Counted from the first letter of the stretch, positions 53,901 to 58,012 are shown. The stretch is DNA of 64,000 nucleotides from Paguma larvata (GCA_030068075.1 CM057835.1:71873895-71937894), one strand, 5' to 3'. The notes: generated by a model from the sequence alone, not told the origin. Numbers and translations: made by a program.

Positions 53901-55637
53901 GGTCACAGCAACGGCAAGGTTATAAACTCAGCTGGCCCTTTCTGGGTGAAGCTGGGAGAGTGGCTGCACCAGCCATAATAACCCAGAGATTCCTAGAGAA
54001 TGTGGATGGTTGCCATTGTTTCCTCCCTGCCACTCTACCCTAGCCTGATCATTGCCCAGGGAGGGCGACAACCTCATCCAGGACAGAGGGGGCACTGGGC
54101 AGGCTGAGCCCCACTGACATCCCTTGAAGACCAGGGACAGAGGACTTGTAGACTTTTGAGAGGGCTCCAGACTGCCTTGGTTTCTCCTGTGAAGGAGGAG
54201 GTACATGTTTATTCCAGGGACACAAAGAAGAAGCAAACCCACTGCTATACTAAGGCAGGACATCGGTGGAGGGATGCATGGACAAACAAAAGAAAGAGGC
54301 AGGCTGAAATGAAGGAATGCCAGGCCTTATGGTAAAGAGGAAAGACCAAGAATCCAGAGAGCTGAAGTTGAATCTGGCCCCCCACTGACCTTCAGTGAGA
54401 CCCCATCGAGGCAGCTCCCCTCAAGGGTCTCCTCACATTGGAAAGTGAGGGCAATATACCAGGACACCTCAAAGCACCATCTACCATTAATCTGCACTGC
54501 CCCTTGGGTGCAAGTCCTGAAGTGTGCACAAAGAACAGGCTGCACGGAAAGCTGGCCCCAGCTGGGGGAGCAGGCCCAGGAGCCGGACCGGCCCAAACAC
54601 TGCTCAGAGAACACAGAATTCCTCTTCAGTGTGACCATCTCTAAGTGAAGCAGGTTTAACATGAGATGGAGAGCTAGCTATCTTTCAAAACGGGATTTTC
54701 TGTGAAATCCCATTAAGTCACTTGAAGGCATTTAAAATGAGGTACCCAAAGACTAAGAACAAACTGAGGGTGAGAGGGGTGCGGGAGGGGGGAGAGGGAG
54801 TGACGGGCATTAAAAAGGGCACATGTTGGGATGAACACTGGGTGTTATATGTAAACCAATTTGAAAATAAACTATTATAAAATTTAAAAAAAATTAAATT
54901 AAATTAAATTAAATTAAATTAAATTAAAAAAATAAAAAAATAAAAAATAAATAAAATGAGGTTCCACCTACAGAAATGAAAAGCAAGGAACCTGCAGAGG
55001 AAGACCATGGATTACATACCTGGGCCTCCTTGGTCTGCGTTTTATGACTTTTAAAGCTTCCTTCATGATCATCCTCAACTGTAGAGCTGGCATTTAAGGC
55101 TGCAATTCGAATCTAAAAACAGGAATTTGAGGGAAGAAAAAAGTTGCTTTCGAGATGTCACTCGTCTCTTTAACAACCTACAATGAATACAACTCCACTC
55201 TGGCACATAGTCTCTTCTACCTTGAAGAGCTACGGCCTTCTCAGAGTGTGAGTAACAAACACCAAATGATCATCGAGGAAAAAAAAAATAAGGACCAGAA
55301 CACGTCTGGGGGACCATAACGACCTATCTGGGGAGCATGTCCTGGGTACTGTCCACTGCATAAGGAACAGCCTAGGGACACCCTAGCAATGGCCAGACAC
55401 AGCCAAAGACTCCAACAAAACATGCTAACTTTATACCTTTCTTGCAACTGTGATGAGGTACTGCAAGCCACTCCAACTAAGGTCAAACATCCTTACCCTC
55501 AAATGAGCCAACAGCTCTCCCAGGAGGAAGGCTGCCCTATACCGAGTGTCGCCCAGGAAAATGCCCCTCATCCCCAGGAGTGAAGTGACAAAATAACACC
55601 GACGCCAGAAAAACAGGCAAGCACCAGTCCTTACCAT
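776..55637 (-). CDS. CABIN1: CABIN1 (calcineurin-binding protein 1), spliced, N-terminal 1312 codons, partial
   Basis: Twenty-four minus-strand exons join into one open frame of 3938 coding bases; exon translations match CABIN1 as I remember the human protein, with scattered substitutions. CABIN1 is a large nuclear TPR protein. It inhibits calcineurin, represses MEF2, and is a subunit of the HIRA-UBN1-ASF1a chaperone that deposits histone H3.3 (counterpart of yeast Hir3); this is known of the family, not seen here. Visible in the protein are TPR-like repeats near residues 36-157, 615-648 and 1055-1088, and a lysine/arginine-rich stretch in the ninth exon. The C-terminal calcineurin- and MEF2-binding region is outside the window. 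All introns are GT-AG and codon phase agrees at each junction, so this is a live gene rather than a retrocopy. Residue numbers assume the ATG at 55637. Confidence 0.97.
2866..3019 (+). repeat. tRNA-derived carnivore SINE, 5' truncated
   Basis: Begins in the GGGCTCTGCACT...GTGCAGAGCCT part of the element and keeps the CT-rich tract and AAATAAATAAA tail. The tRNA-like head is missing. Confidence 0.8.
3194..3423 (+). repeat. carnivore SINE
   Basis: CATCTGGGTGGCTCAGTCAG head, CT tract, A-rich tail. A 22-base direct repeat with one mismatch flanks it (3172-3193 and 3424-3445), the target-site duplication. Confidence 0.93.
4290..4550 (-). CDS. CABIN1: CABIN1 exon, residues 1176-1262
   Basis: 261 bases, phase 0/0. 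The acceptor is CTCGTTCCAG and the donor CTGGAG|GTGACA. It encodes [20 protein letters not shown], then [20 protein letters not shown] and on to PELAMEALE. The acidic EGDGDEEE run precedes another helical hairpin. The ATG that opens the exon is internal, not a start. Confidence 0.97.
4640..4800 (-). repeat. MIR remnant
   Basis: TTATCACCATTTCATAGCTG, then CACAGAGCTGGAAACCAGG; eroded. Confidence 0.5.
5757..5972 (+). repeat. carnivore SINE with perfect TSD
   Basis: GGGACGCCTGGGTGGCTCAG head to AATAAATAAATAAAC tail. It is flanked by a perfect 18-base duplication (5739-5756 and 5973-5990). Confidence 0.95.
6010..6237 (+). repeat. carnivore SINE
   Basis: Head GTGCACCTGGGTGGCTCAG; tail of AAAAATAAAG repeats. 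An 11-base duplication GAGACCATCAA flanks it (5999-6009 and 6238-6248). Confidence 0.93.
9366..9510 (+). repeat. older short carnivore SINE
   Basis: The tRNA-like head runs almost directly into the A-rich tail with no CT tract, as in older Can-SINE subfamilies. Duplication TGAAGGGAACAGG at 9350-9362 and 9511-9523. Confidence 0.88.
9687..9948 (-). CDS. CABIN1: CABIN1 exon, residues 1088-1175
   Basis: 262 bases, ending at phase 0. The acceptor is TGACCACAG and the donor CAGCAG|GTGAGG. It encodes [20 protein letters not shown], then [20 protein letters not shown] and on to [28 protein letters not shown] is TPR-like and typical of the Hir3/CABIN1 middle region. Confidence 0.97.
9949..13208 (-). 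other. CABIN1: CABIN1 intron, repeat-poor
   Basis: About 3.3 kb without a recognisable SINE or L1; only a faint MIR-like piece near 10070-10125. I see no further feature. Confidence 0.75.
13209..13354 (-). CDS. CABIN1: CABIN1 exon, residues 1040-1087
   Basis: 146 bases. The acceptor is CATCTCCCAG and the donor CCAACAG|GTCAGT. It encodes [20 protein letters not shown], then [20 protein letters not shown] and on to HDICICPN. The [20 protein letters not shown] helix pair is the TPR near residues 1055-1088. Confidence 0.97.
13575..13781 (-). CDS. CABIN1: CABIN1 exon, residues 971-1039
   Basis: 207 bases, phase 0/0. The acceptor is TTCTCAAG and the donor GCCGAG|GTAGGA. It encodes [20 protein letters not shown], then [20 protein letters not shown] and on to [10 protein letters not shown]. 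Only 220 bases of intron separate it from the next exon. Confidence 0.97.
13782..14499 (-). other. CABIN1: CABIN1 intron
   Basis: 718 bases; no repeat or additional exon recognised. Confidence 0.8.
14500..14661 (-). CDS. CABIN1: CABIN1 exon, residues 917-970
   Basis: 162 bases, phase 0/0. The acceptor is CTATCATAG and the donor CAGCAG|GTGAGG. It encodes [20 protein letters not shown], then [20 protein letters not shown] and on to EEHSAQQ. No human difference was noticed. Confidence 0.96.
15504..15780. repeat. diverged direct repeat units, ~240-base period
   Basis: TAAGCACATGGCTTTTCCCG at 15505 recurs as TAAGCACATGGTTTTTCCCA at 15745, followed in each by a GCTTC-like and ACTTAA/ACATAA part. 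A weaker third echo lies near 15935-15970. Confidence 0.6.
16005..16161. repeat. inverted repeat with ~60-base arms
   Basis: The left arm 16005-16063 pairs with the right arm 16092-16161 around a ~28-base loop. Shared cores are CACTGAGCTATA and TGATACAAATAAAT, plus CATTCATT near the loop; small indels lie between them. Confidence 0.85.
16360..16980 (-). mobile_element. old L1 3' fragment, minus strand
   Basis: GAGTATCTGCTCATGTTTAT, GTGGAGTTCTTTAAATACTC and GTCTTTTGTCTGATATGTAT are the antisense of the L1 late-ORF2 region. The only L1 piece seen in CABIN1's orientation. Confidence 0.65.
17575..17950 (+). repeat. ancient interspersed repeat, same family as 18565
   Basis: TTCATTTGTTTATTCAAGAA through AGCTGAGACCAATGTGGCAG; weakly preserved. 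Confidence 0.45.
18565..18800 (+). repeat. ancient mammalian interspersed repeat, family not assigned
   Basis: Carries the familiar ATTTATTAAACACCTACTATG, GTGAACAAAACTAACAAAAA and GAGACACACAATAAACATAA string found across mammals. Similar pieces lie at 17575-17950 and 36805-37160. Confidence 0.6.
18862..19038. mobile_element. hAT-like DNA transposon remnant
   Basis: CAGAGGTCGGCAAACCTTTC, GGGCCACATAGTAAATATTT and GCAGCCATAGTTAATACGTA match one end of a common non-autonomous hAT (Charlie-group) element. It is interrupted by the SINE at 19039. Confidence 0.65.
19039..19250 (+). repeat. carnivore SINE inserted in a hAT-like remnant
   Basis: Full element with a perfect 14-base duplication TTAATAGACACTGC (19025-19038 and 19251-19264). 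Confidence 0.93.
19813..19928 (-). CDS. CABIN1: CABIN1 exon, residues 878-916
   Basis: 116 bases. The acceptor is CTTTCCCTAG and the donor TTCTAT|GTAAGT. Joined to the previous exon it reads V-M-A, then [20 protein letters not shown] and [16 protein letters not shown]. At the junction the cat has Val-Met-Ala where I remember Gly-Met-Ser in human, so the join is supported mostly by phase and flanks. Confidence 0.95.
20132..20366 (+). repeat. carnivore SINE with CA/CT microsatellite
   Basis: GGAGCACTTAGGTGACTCAG head; the CT tract has expanded to a CA run followed by a CT run (about 20280-20341) before the tail. Confidence 0.9.
20280..20341. repeat. CA then CT compound microsatellite
   Basis: Roughly 16 CA units followed by about 15 CT units, inside the SINE at 20132. 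Confidence 0.97.
20856..21075 (+). repeat. carnivore SINE
   Basis: GGGGCACAAGAGTGGCTCAG head to AAATACATAAATAA tail. Confidence 0.9.
21077..21238 (+). repeat. carnivore SINE, 3' truncated
   Basis: GGGGCGCCTAGGTGGCTCAG head; it stops in the CT/CCCC part without an A tail. It sits directly behind the previous SINE. Confidence 0.88.
21740..21955 (-). repeat. carnivore SINE, minus strand
   Basis: Reverse complement of the usual element: GA-rich tract first, ending GAGCCACCCAGGTGCCCC. One of only two SINEs in CABIN1's own orientation. Confidence 0.92.
23703..23926 (+). repeat. carnivore SINE
   Basis: GGGGGCCTGGATGGCTCAG head and long CT tract (about 23866-23896). A 17-base duplication with one mismatch flanks it (23686-23702 and 23927-23943). 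Confidence 0.92.
24727..24930 (-). repeat. MIR element
   Basis: ACAACCCTCTGAGACAGGTA, GACTTGGCCAAGGTCACGCA and TGGGATCTGGAACC are the reverse complement of MIR core motifs. Confidence 0.8.
25337..25493 (-). CDS. CABIN1: CABIN1 exon, residues 826-877
   Basis: 157 bases. The acceptor is TCTCCCAG and the donor GATGAAG|GTGGCA. It encodes [20 protein letters not shown], then [20 protein letters not shown] and on to [10 protein letters not shown], leaving one base for the next codon. Confidence 0.96.
25494..26823 (-). other. CABIN1: CABIN1 intron
   Basis: Single-copy, purine-rich. A run of 13 G lies at 25772-25784. No exon or named repeat seen. Confidence 0.75.
26824..27066 (-). CDS. CABIN1: CABIN1 exon, residues 745-825
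   Basis: 243 bases, phase 0/0. The acceptor is CCTGTGCTCAG and the donor CATCCAG|GTAATC. It encodes [20 protein letters not shown], then the [20 protein letters not shown] segment and ends RLTNNLIQ. Differences from human cluster in the NASESA and [11 protein letters not shown] parts. Confidence 0.97.
28380..28720 (+). mobile_element. old L1 ORF2 fragment
   Basis: AATCAATAGGGGTCCTATAA, ATCACAACCAAAAATATTAA and GAAGACCATAAAAGGCAGC resemble the L1 ORF2 segment after the reverse transcriptase; strongly decayed. Confidence 0.6.
29104..29303 (+). repeat. carnivore SINE
   Basis: GGGCACCAGGGTGACTCAG head to AAATAAAAAAATAAA tail; abuts the next SINE. Confidence 0.9.
29306..29520 (+). repeat. carnivore SINE with internal deletion
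   Basis: Consensus-like GGGGCGCCTGGGTGGCTCAG head, but roughly 20 bases are missing between GGTTAAGTGG and CCATGATCTCGCGG. The rest is close to the young felid form. Confidence 0.9.
30410..30580 (-). repeat. MIR element
   Basis: ACATGCCAGGCATGGTGCCA, then ATCTCCATTCTGGAGATGAA and GAACCAAGGCACAGAGAGAC. Confidence 0.65.
31107..31301 (-). CDS. CABIN1: CABIN1 exon, residues 680-744
   Basis: 195 bases, phase 0/0. The acceptor is CTTTTCCAG and the donor CTACAG|GTGTGT. It encodes [20 protein letters not shown], then [20 protein letters not shown] and on to RPAQLLLLQ. Helical-repeat type sequence, nearly identical to human. Confidence 0.97.
31463..31660 (+). repeat. carnivore SINE
   Basis: GGGGCACCTGGGTGGCTCAG head; the tail AAATAAATAAATC runs straight into the next element. 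Confidence 0.92.
31661..31905 (+). repeat. carnivore SINE
   Basis: GGGGCTCCTGGGTGGCTCAG head, inserted at the tail of the preceding SINE. Confidence 0.92.
31919..32023 (+). repeat. older tRNA-derived SINE, no CT tract
   Basis: GAGTGCCTGGCTGGTGCATT head, then GAGTTCGAGCCCCACATTGG (the tRNA B-box region), then a short A-rich tail. Confidence 0.8.
32321..32473 (-). CDS. CABIN1: CABIN1 exon, residues 629-679
   Basis: 153 bases, phase 0/0. The acceptor is CTTTGACCAG and the donor GAGGAG|GTGAGT. It encodes [20 protein letters not shown], then [20 protein letters not shown] and on to [17 protein letters not shown] is the second helix of the mid-protein TPR. Confidence 0.97.
32474..33324 (-). other. 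CABIN1: CABIN1 intron
   Basis: A MIR remnant lies near 32690-32825; otherwise unassigned. Confidence 0.75.
32690..32825 (-). repeat. MIR element
   Basis: CATGGTGCAGATGAAGACAC, then GGCAGAGCCAGGATTAGAAC. Confidence 0.65.
33325..33512 (-). CDS. CABIN1: CABIN1 exon, residues 566-628
   Basis: 188 bases. The acceptor is GTTTTCAG and the donor CTGCAG|GTTGGT. It encodes [20 protein letters not shown], then [20 protein letters not shown] and on to LKARFLALQ. The W-L-E-F...Y-W-L-K-A-R segment begins the TPR near residues 615-648. Confidence 0.97.
33513..34091 (-). other. CABIN1: CABIN1 intron
   Basis: 579 bases; I see nothing in it beyond the splice sites. Confidence 0.75.
34092..34170 (-). CDS. 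CABIN1: CABIN1 exon, residues 540-565
   Basis: 79 bases. The acceptor is GTCCTGCAG and the donor GCAG|GTAGGA. It encodes [20 protein letters not shown] and KGRSSA. The exon is too short to stand out as an ORF of its own; it was found from the phase of its neighbours and the match to CABIN1. Confidence 0.96.
34171..35732 (-). other. CABIN1: CABIN1 intron
   Basis: One SINE (34480-34710); the rest is single-copy and pyrimidine-rich towards 35300-35500. Confidence 0.8.
34480..34710 (+). repeat. carnivore SINE
   Basis: GGGGCGCCTGGGTAGTTCAG head. Perfect 13-base duplication AGTGGCTGGGTCA (34466-34478 and 34711-34723). Confidence 0.93.
35733..35950 (-). CDS. CABIN1: CABIN1 exon, residues 467-539
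   Basis: 218 bases, ending at phase 0. The acceptor is CCCTGGGCAG and the donor ATCAAG|GTCAGG. It encodes [20 protein letters not shown], then [20 protein letters not shown] and on to RDCSNKHIK. It is strongly conserved and predicted helical. Confidence 0.97.
35951..36471 (-). other. CABIN1: CABIN1 intron
   Basis: 521 bases, no recognisable feature. Confidence 0.75.
36472..36608 (-). CDS. CABIN1: CABIN1 exon, residues 421-466
   Basis: 137 bases. The acceptor is TTCCATCCAG and the donor GAATCTG|GTAGGA. It encodes [20 protein letters not shown], then [20 protein letters not shown] and on to TFMES. The acidic DPEEEDD run follows the basic exon directly. Several conservative differences from human (SFNNYEV there). 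Confidence 0.95.
36805..37160 (+). repeat. ancient interspersed repeat, same family as 18565
   Basis: GAGACAGACAATAAACAGAA, then the CAGAGGCACAGGCCAGAAGA part downstream. Confidence 0.5.
37463..37565 (+). repeat. older tRNA-derived SINE
   Basis: GGCCGCATGGTTGTCTCAG head, B-box-like GTTTGAGCCCC, tail TTTACTTAAAAAAA. Same old class as the copy at 31919. Confidence 0.75.
37566..37772 (-). repeat. carnivore SINE, minus strand
   Basis: Reverse complement of the element, tail to tail with the preceding copy. Ends GAGCCACTCAGATGCCCA. Confidence 0.9.
38186..38429 (+). repeat. carnivore SINE
   Basis: GGGGGCACCCGGGTGGCTCGG head, long CT run (about 38312-38345), tail of AATAAATAAAT. Perfect 11-base duplication GATGCATGTTG (38175-38185 and 38430-38440). 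Confidence 0.93.
39312..39480 (-). CDS. CABIN1: CABIN1 exon, residues 365-420 (basic stretch)
   Basis: 169 bases. The acceptor is CTTTGTGAAG, with a weak pyrimidine tract; the donor GAG|GTACCA is also weaker than the other donors in the gene. It encodes [17 protein letters not shown], then [20 protein letters not shown] and on to [22 protein letters not shown] and KRR clusters are nuclear-localisation-like. The frame stays open past the donor for only a few codons. Weak sites on both sides make skipping conceivable, but 169 bases is not a multiple of three. Confidence 0.96.
39481..40587 (-). other. CABIN1: CABIN1 intron
   Basis: Unassigned, no SINE; A+T-rich in the middle. Confidence 0.75.
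40588..40874 (-). CDS. CABIN1: CABIN1 exon, residues 269-364
   Basis: 287 bases. The acceptor is TTCTTGCAG and the donor CCTGCAG|GTGAGG. It opens [20 protein letters not shown], then [15 protein letters not shown], then a Val/Ala/Pro/Ser-rich segment. That second half (about residues 310-360) is low in structure and differs from human at many positions, unlike the neighbouring exons, so it looks like a fast-evolving linker. Confidence 0.96.
41385..41560. repeat. degenerate GT-rich short-motif repeat
   Basis: Dense irregular recurrence of TGTG(T/C)T, TGTTGT, GTGGTG and ACTGT blocks, e.g. TACTGTGGTGTGGTGTGCTG. Too irregular for a microsatellite, too repetitive for chance. Confidence 0.65.
42237..42400. 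mobile_element. hAT-like DNA transposon remnant
   Basis: GGGGTGGCAAACCGCGGCCT, TTTTGTACAGCCCACCAGCT and GCCCACAAAGCCTAAAG belong to the same family as 18862, in opposite orientation; internally deleted. Confidence 0.65.
43218..43447 (+). repeat. young felid SINE (SINEC_Fc type)
   Basis: Nearly consensus throughout: GCGCCTGGGTGGCTCAGTCG, CGGCTCAGGTCATGATCTCG, GAGCCTGGAGCCTGCTTCGG. A 16-base duplication with one mismatch flanks it (43203-43218 and 43448-43463). Confidence 0.95.
44008..44157 (-). CDS. CABIN1: CABIN1 exon, residues 219-268
   Basis: 150 bases, entering at phase 2 and leaving at phase 2. The acceptor is GGTTTTAG and the donor TTCAC|GTAGGT. It encodes [20 protein letters not shown] and continues to [20 protein letters not shown] and VQPIPFFT. 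The RKKR run is a possible basic signal. Human reads QALIV where this copy has QALTV, from memory. Confidence 0.96.
44158..45559 (-). other. CABIN1: CABIN1 intron
   Basis: Single-copy, 1.4 kb; I see nothing beyond splice sites. Confidence 0.75.
45560..45689 (-). CDS. CABIN1: CABIN1 exon, residues 176-218
   Basis: 130 bases. The acceptor is CCCTGCCAG and the donor AAATG|GTGGGT. The split threonine codon is completed by CA, then [19 protein letters not shown] follows, ending in DSLRMFLK. The trailing TG makes a cysteine with the next exon. It is helix-rich, continuing the N-terminal TPR solenoid. Confidence 0.96.
47526..47900 (+). mobile_element. old L1-like 3' fragment
   Basis: CACAAGAACATTCACAGCAC, CTGGAAATGAGCCAATGTGC and AACTATCTATATCTTGATTT resemble an eroded L1M 3' end. 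Confidence 0.55.
47919..47988. repeat. GT microsatellite
   Basis: About 70 bases of GT with a few GAGT interruptions at the left side. Confidence 0.97.
48108..48342 (+). repeat. carnivore SINE
   Basis: GGGGCGCCTGGGTGGCTCAG head, consensus-like body. Perfect 15-base duplication AAAAAAGTGAAGGGA (48093-48107 and 48343-48357). Confidence 0.94.
48360..48580 (+). repeat. carnivore SINE
   Basis: GAGGCGCATGGGTGGCTCAG head, starting just after the right duplication of the preceding element. Confidence 0.92.
49378..49558 (-). CDS. CABIN1: CABIN1 exon, residues 116-175 (TPRs 2-3)
   Basis: 181 bases, phase 0 in and phase 1 out. The acceptor is GCTTCTAG and the donor ACACAA|GTGAGT. It encodes [20 protein letters not shown], then [20 protein letters not shown] and on to the LYTLSDYT end. 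The W-Y-G-A and P spacing is classic TPR, near residues 125-157. Confidence 0.97.
49841..50045 (+). repeat. carnivore SINE
   Basis: GGGGTACCTGGGTGGCTCAT head. Perfect 14-base duplication AAAATTTTTAATTT (49825-49838 and 50046-50059). Confidence 0.93.
50095..50190 (+). repeat. MIR-like remnant
   Basis: CCTCAGTTCGCATTCCTGTT, then GAGCCTCAGTTCCCTCATCA. Confidence 0.5.
50668..50802 (-). CDS. CABIN1: CABIN1 exon, residues 71-115 (second TPR, start)
   Basis: 135 bases, phase 0/0. The acceptor is TGTTCATAG and the donor GGAG|GTGTGG. It begins [15 protein letters not shown] and ends [11 protein letters not shown]. The [20 protein letters not shown] segment is the first helix pair of the TPR near residues 90-123. 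Confidence 0.97.
51235..51320 (+). repeat. MIR remnant
   Basis: CACATGACTGTGGACAAGTT, then ACTTTAACTAAAAAATGAG. Confidence 0.5.
53155..53275 (+). repeat. MIR element
   Basis: GGGTTCCGGTCGTGGCTCTA, then CTCCATTTCCATGACTGTAA. Opposite orientation to its neighbour at 53330. Confidence 0.7.
53330..53505 (-). repeat. MIR element beside a CABIN1 donor site
   Basis: CTACAGGTGGGAAAGCTGAG, AAGTAACATGTCCAAGGTTG, then CCAGCCAAGAAGTGGGAGGG. Ends about 17 bases from the donor at 53522. Confidence 0.8.
53523..53636 (-). CDS. CABIN1: CABIN1 exon, residues 33-70 (first TPR)
   Basis: 114 bases, phase 0/0. The acceptor is GGTTCACAG and the donor GAGAG|GTGAGG. It encodes [20 protein letters not shown], continuing to [13 protein letters not shown]. 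The small-residue and aromatic spacing of a tetratricopeptide repeat is visible around residues 36-69. An old MIR copy ends only about 20 bases downstream of the donor. Confidence 0.97.
54345..54460 (+). repeat. MIR-like remnant
   Basis: GAAGTTGAATCTGGCCCCCC, CACTGACCTTCAGTGAGACC and CATTGGAAAGTGAGGGC; eroded. Confidence 0.5.
54744..54951 (+). mobile_element. 5'-truncated young carnivore L1, 3'UTR only
   Basis: The motif GGGATGAACACTGGGTGTTA followed by ACCAATTTGAAAATAAA is the known 3' end of carnivore L1. The tail is a run of AAATT units, then A/T. A perfect 11-base duplication TAAAATGAGGT (54733-54743 and 54952-54962) marks it as one retrotransposition event. It lies about 60 bases past a CABIN1 donor site, antisense to the gene. 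Confidence 0.88.
55020..55112 (-). CDS. CABIN1: CABIN1 exon, residues 2-32
   Basis: 93 bases, phase 0 at both ends. The acceptor is ...GTTTTTAG and the donor CAG|GTATGT. It encodes [18 protein letters not shown] and on to KTQTKEAQ. This is the short acidic/polar leader ahead of the first TPR. Human has isoleucine at the valine of STVEDD, from memory. Confidence 0.95.
55113..55634 (-). other. CABIN1: CABIN1 intron
   Basis: 522 bases, no recognisable feature. Confidence 0.75.
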
Positions 55638-55711
55638 ACTCAGAAAGCTTCAGTGCTGCCACTGAGCACCACTTCCCATCACTGGTAGGGGCTGTGCCGG
55701 TCCAGAATGTC
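55635..55711 (-). CDS. CABIN1: CABIN1 exon with 5'UTR and start codon
   Basis: A 77-base exon. The acceptor is a strong pyrimidine tract ending in CTAG just above 55711; the donor is ATG|GTAAGG. The ATG at 55637-55635 is the last codon of the exon, and the next exon opens ATT CGA ATT GCA, giving M-I-R-I-A, the known CABIN1 N terminus. The context around the ATG has A at -3 and A at +4. The other 74 bases are 5'UTR and contain a 9-codon upstream ORF, listed separately. Assigning the start to this exon is an inference from the exact join, since no transcript is available here. The first exon and promoter must lie above 64000. Confidence 0.82.
55650..55679 (-). promoter_or_regulatory. upstream ORF in CABIN1 5'UTR
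   Basis: ATG at 55679 with G at -3 and G at +4 opens a 9-codon reading frame (MGSGAQWQH) ending in TGA at 55652-55650, 12 bases before the inferred CABIN1 ATG. The context is at least as favourable as that of the main start. Such an element can lower translation and depend on reinitiation; this is known of uORFs in general and inferred here. Confidence 0.55.
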
Positions 55712-56401
55712 CTAGACAGGAAACAAGAGAGACTGAGAGAGGACCCAGGAAGCACCAGGAACATCACAGTTCCAGGGGCCCACCACAAAGCAGTTCCCAA
55801 GTCCAGGGGCCTGCCCAGCTCTAAGCACACAGGCTAATGAGCGACTGCCTTGGGACAGCTGTGTGATGTCACCCAGGTCCCCAGGCCAGAGCTTCTCCCT
55901 AGCCAGACAAGACACCAGGCAAGAAGGACACAGAAGAATGGGACCAACTCCTATCTCCAGAGCTCACTGCTCAGCAGAGACAACAGATCTATAAACAGTT
56001 ATTTTTTTCAATAGTTGAATGAAATGAAGAGAAACCCAGGCCACATCTAACAGTGGAAAACAATTCACTTGAAGAGATCGAGGACAGCGATCAGGAACAG
56101 ACAGCACCGCAGCGAAGGGTGGCAAAACAAAGAGGCGGTGGGTGGGGGAGTGGGGCGAGTGATGGGGAAATGGGGACCCATGCGGGTGCCAGGACAGCCC
56201 AGAGAGCCATCTTAGAGCAGAAATGGTGTGGATGATGGAAGGGCGCCGGCCGGGGAACTAGGAGCTTTATCCTGTCGGCAACAGGGGAAACCACTGAGAG
56301 TTTTTGGGAAAACAAAATTTAAAAAATACAAAGGAAAAAATATTAGAAGCAGTTTGAAGACTAGTTTTAGTAGACCAGTTTGAAGTCTGCAAAAAATGAC
56401 A

Positions 56402-57050
56402 GGATCAGTGAGGATGTGAGAAATTAGAAGCTCATACATTACTGATAGGAAGGTAAAGAGGGCAGCCATCGGGGAAGCCGGTCTGGTAGTTGCTCAAAAT
56501 GTTAAACAGGAAGTTACCATACGACCCAGAAATTTCATTCCTAAGTATCTACCCGAGAGAAATGAAATACATGTCCACACCAAAACTTGTTTACAAATGT
56601 TCACAGCAGCATTATTCGTAAGAGCTTCAAGGTGGAAACAGCCCAAATGTCTATCAACTGATGAATGGATAAATAAAATGGATGGATAAATAAAATGTGG
56701 TAAGTTGATTATTCTTCAGTCATCAACTAGACTGAAGTACTGATAGCTGCTACAACATGGATCAACCTTGATGCAAAATGAAAGAAGCCACATACTGTCT
56801 GATTCCATTCATATGCAATGTCTAGAATAGGCAAATCTCCAGAAACAGAAAGTGGACAGTGGGTAGCAGGAGAGGGACAAATGCGGAGTGACTACTAATG
56901 GGTACAGGGTTTCTTTCTAGGGGGATGAAAATGTTCTAAAATTGGTTACGGTGATAGTTACACAACTCTGTGAACACACTGAAAACTACTGACTTCACCT
57001 CACACAGGTGAACTACGTGGTATGTGAAGTACATGTTGTTATTAAACGAA
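56402..57050 (+). mobile_element. old L1 3' end
   Basis: Motifs such as CCCAAATGTCTATCAACTGA, TGATTCCATTCATATGCAAT and GGGATGAAAATGTTCTAAAA mark the 3' end of an ancient L1M in plus orientation. Confidence 0.82.
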
Positions 57051-57682
57051 GAGATTCCAGGAACCTGGATGGGGCATGGTAGTGGGCAGAGGGACACACT
57101 CCAGGAGGCAGACTCACAGGACTCAGCACCGAGGAGGCTGGAGGGAACAGAGGGTTTCTGGATAACACCAGGGGTTTTGGCCTGAGGGGCTGGGACAGAC
57201 GGCACCCCCAAACAAGCCAGATAGGCAGAAAGAGGAATCAGTAAACGTCCCATCTGAGAGGCTGGCAGAAAGAAGGTCCTGGAAGGGCCCGGCAGTGGGT
57301 GCGAGCCCAGGCATACAGACTGAGTGTGCACTCCACCTGTATAACTTAAAAGGACTGCTACTGTTGCCAACAGCACTACAGCAATGACTTGTAGTAGGGC
57401 TTCCACACGGGGCTCTGAGTTCTCCAAAGATTCTTACAAGAAAGGAAATACAGTCTTTTCACAGACAAGGACGACTCGAACATCCCCTAGGCTAACAACT
57501 GTTTTATCTCCTGGGTTCTGTATTTAGGAAAAAAGAATGTTGCTACCAAGGCTGGAAATTGCTGCTTCACCATAAGCTATGCCATGATAGACACTGTGAC
57601 CACCACACAATATGAAAAAAAAGAGAGAGACAGTAAAGTAGAAATTATACGATTAAAACTCTGCATCTAGACTATCGTTTAA

Positions 57683-57843
57683 GGGACGCCTGGGTGGCTC
57701 AGTCAGTTAAGTGACTGACTTGATTTCAACTCAAGTCATGATCTTACGGTTCGTGAAATGGAACCTTGTGAGATTCTCTCTCCCTTTCTCTGCTCCTCCC
57801 CCACGTGTGCACTCTCACTCTCTCTAAATAAATAAATAAAAAC
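57683..57843 (+). repeat. carnivore SINE, internally shortened
   Basis: GGGACGCCTGGGTGGCTCAG head. The segment between the tRNA-like head and the CT tract is largely missing. Confidence 0.88.
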
Positions 57844-57894
57844 AATAACAACAACAACAAAAAACATACACACATAGAAAACAACACAGTTGGG

Positions 57895-58012
57895 CATGAA
57901 GATGGAGAAATTAGAACCCTCGTGCACTGCTGTGGAAAACAGTATGACGGTTCCTCAAAAACTTAAGCCTAAGGTGACTCTATGCCCCAGCATTTCCACT
58001 TCTGGGTATATA
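57895..58012 (+). mobile_element. old L1 3' fragment
   Basis: GCACTGCTGTGGAAAACAGT, GTTCCTCAAAAACTTAAGCC and CATTTCCACTTCTGGGTATA are the L1 region just before the sequence at 56480. Same orientation. Confidence 0.75.

Larger units (their letters stand above)
53637..55019 (-). other. CABIN1: CABIN1 intron
   Basis: A MIR-like piece (54345-54460) and the young L1 3' end (54744-54951); the rest unassigned. Confidence 0.8.
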
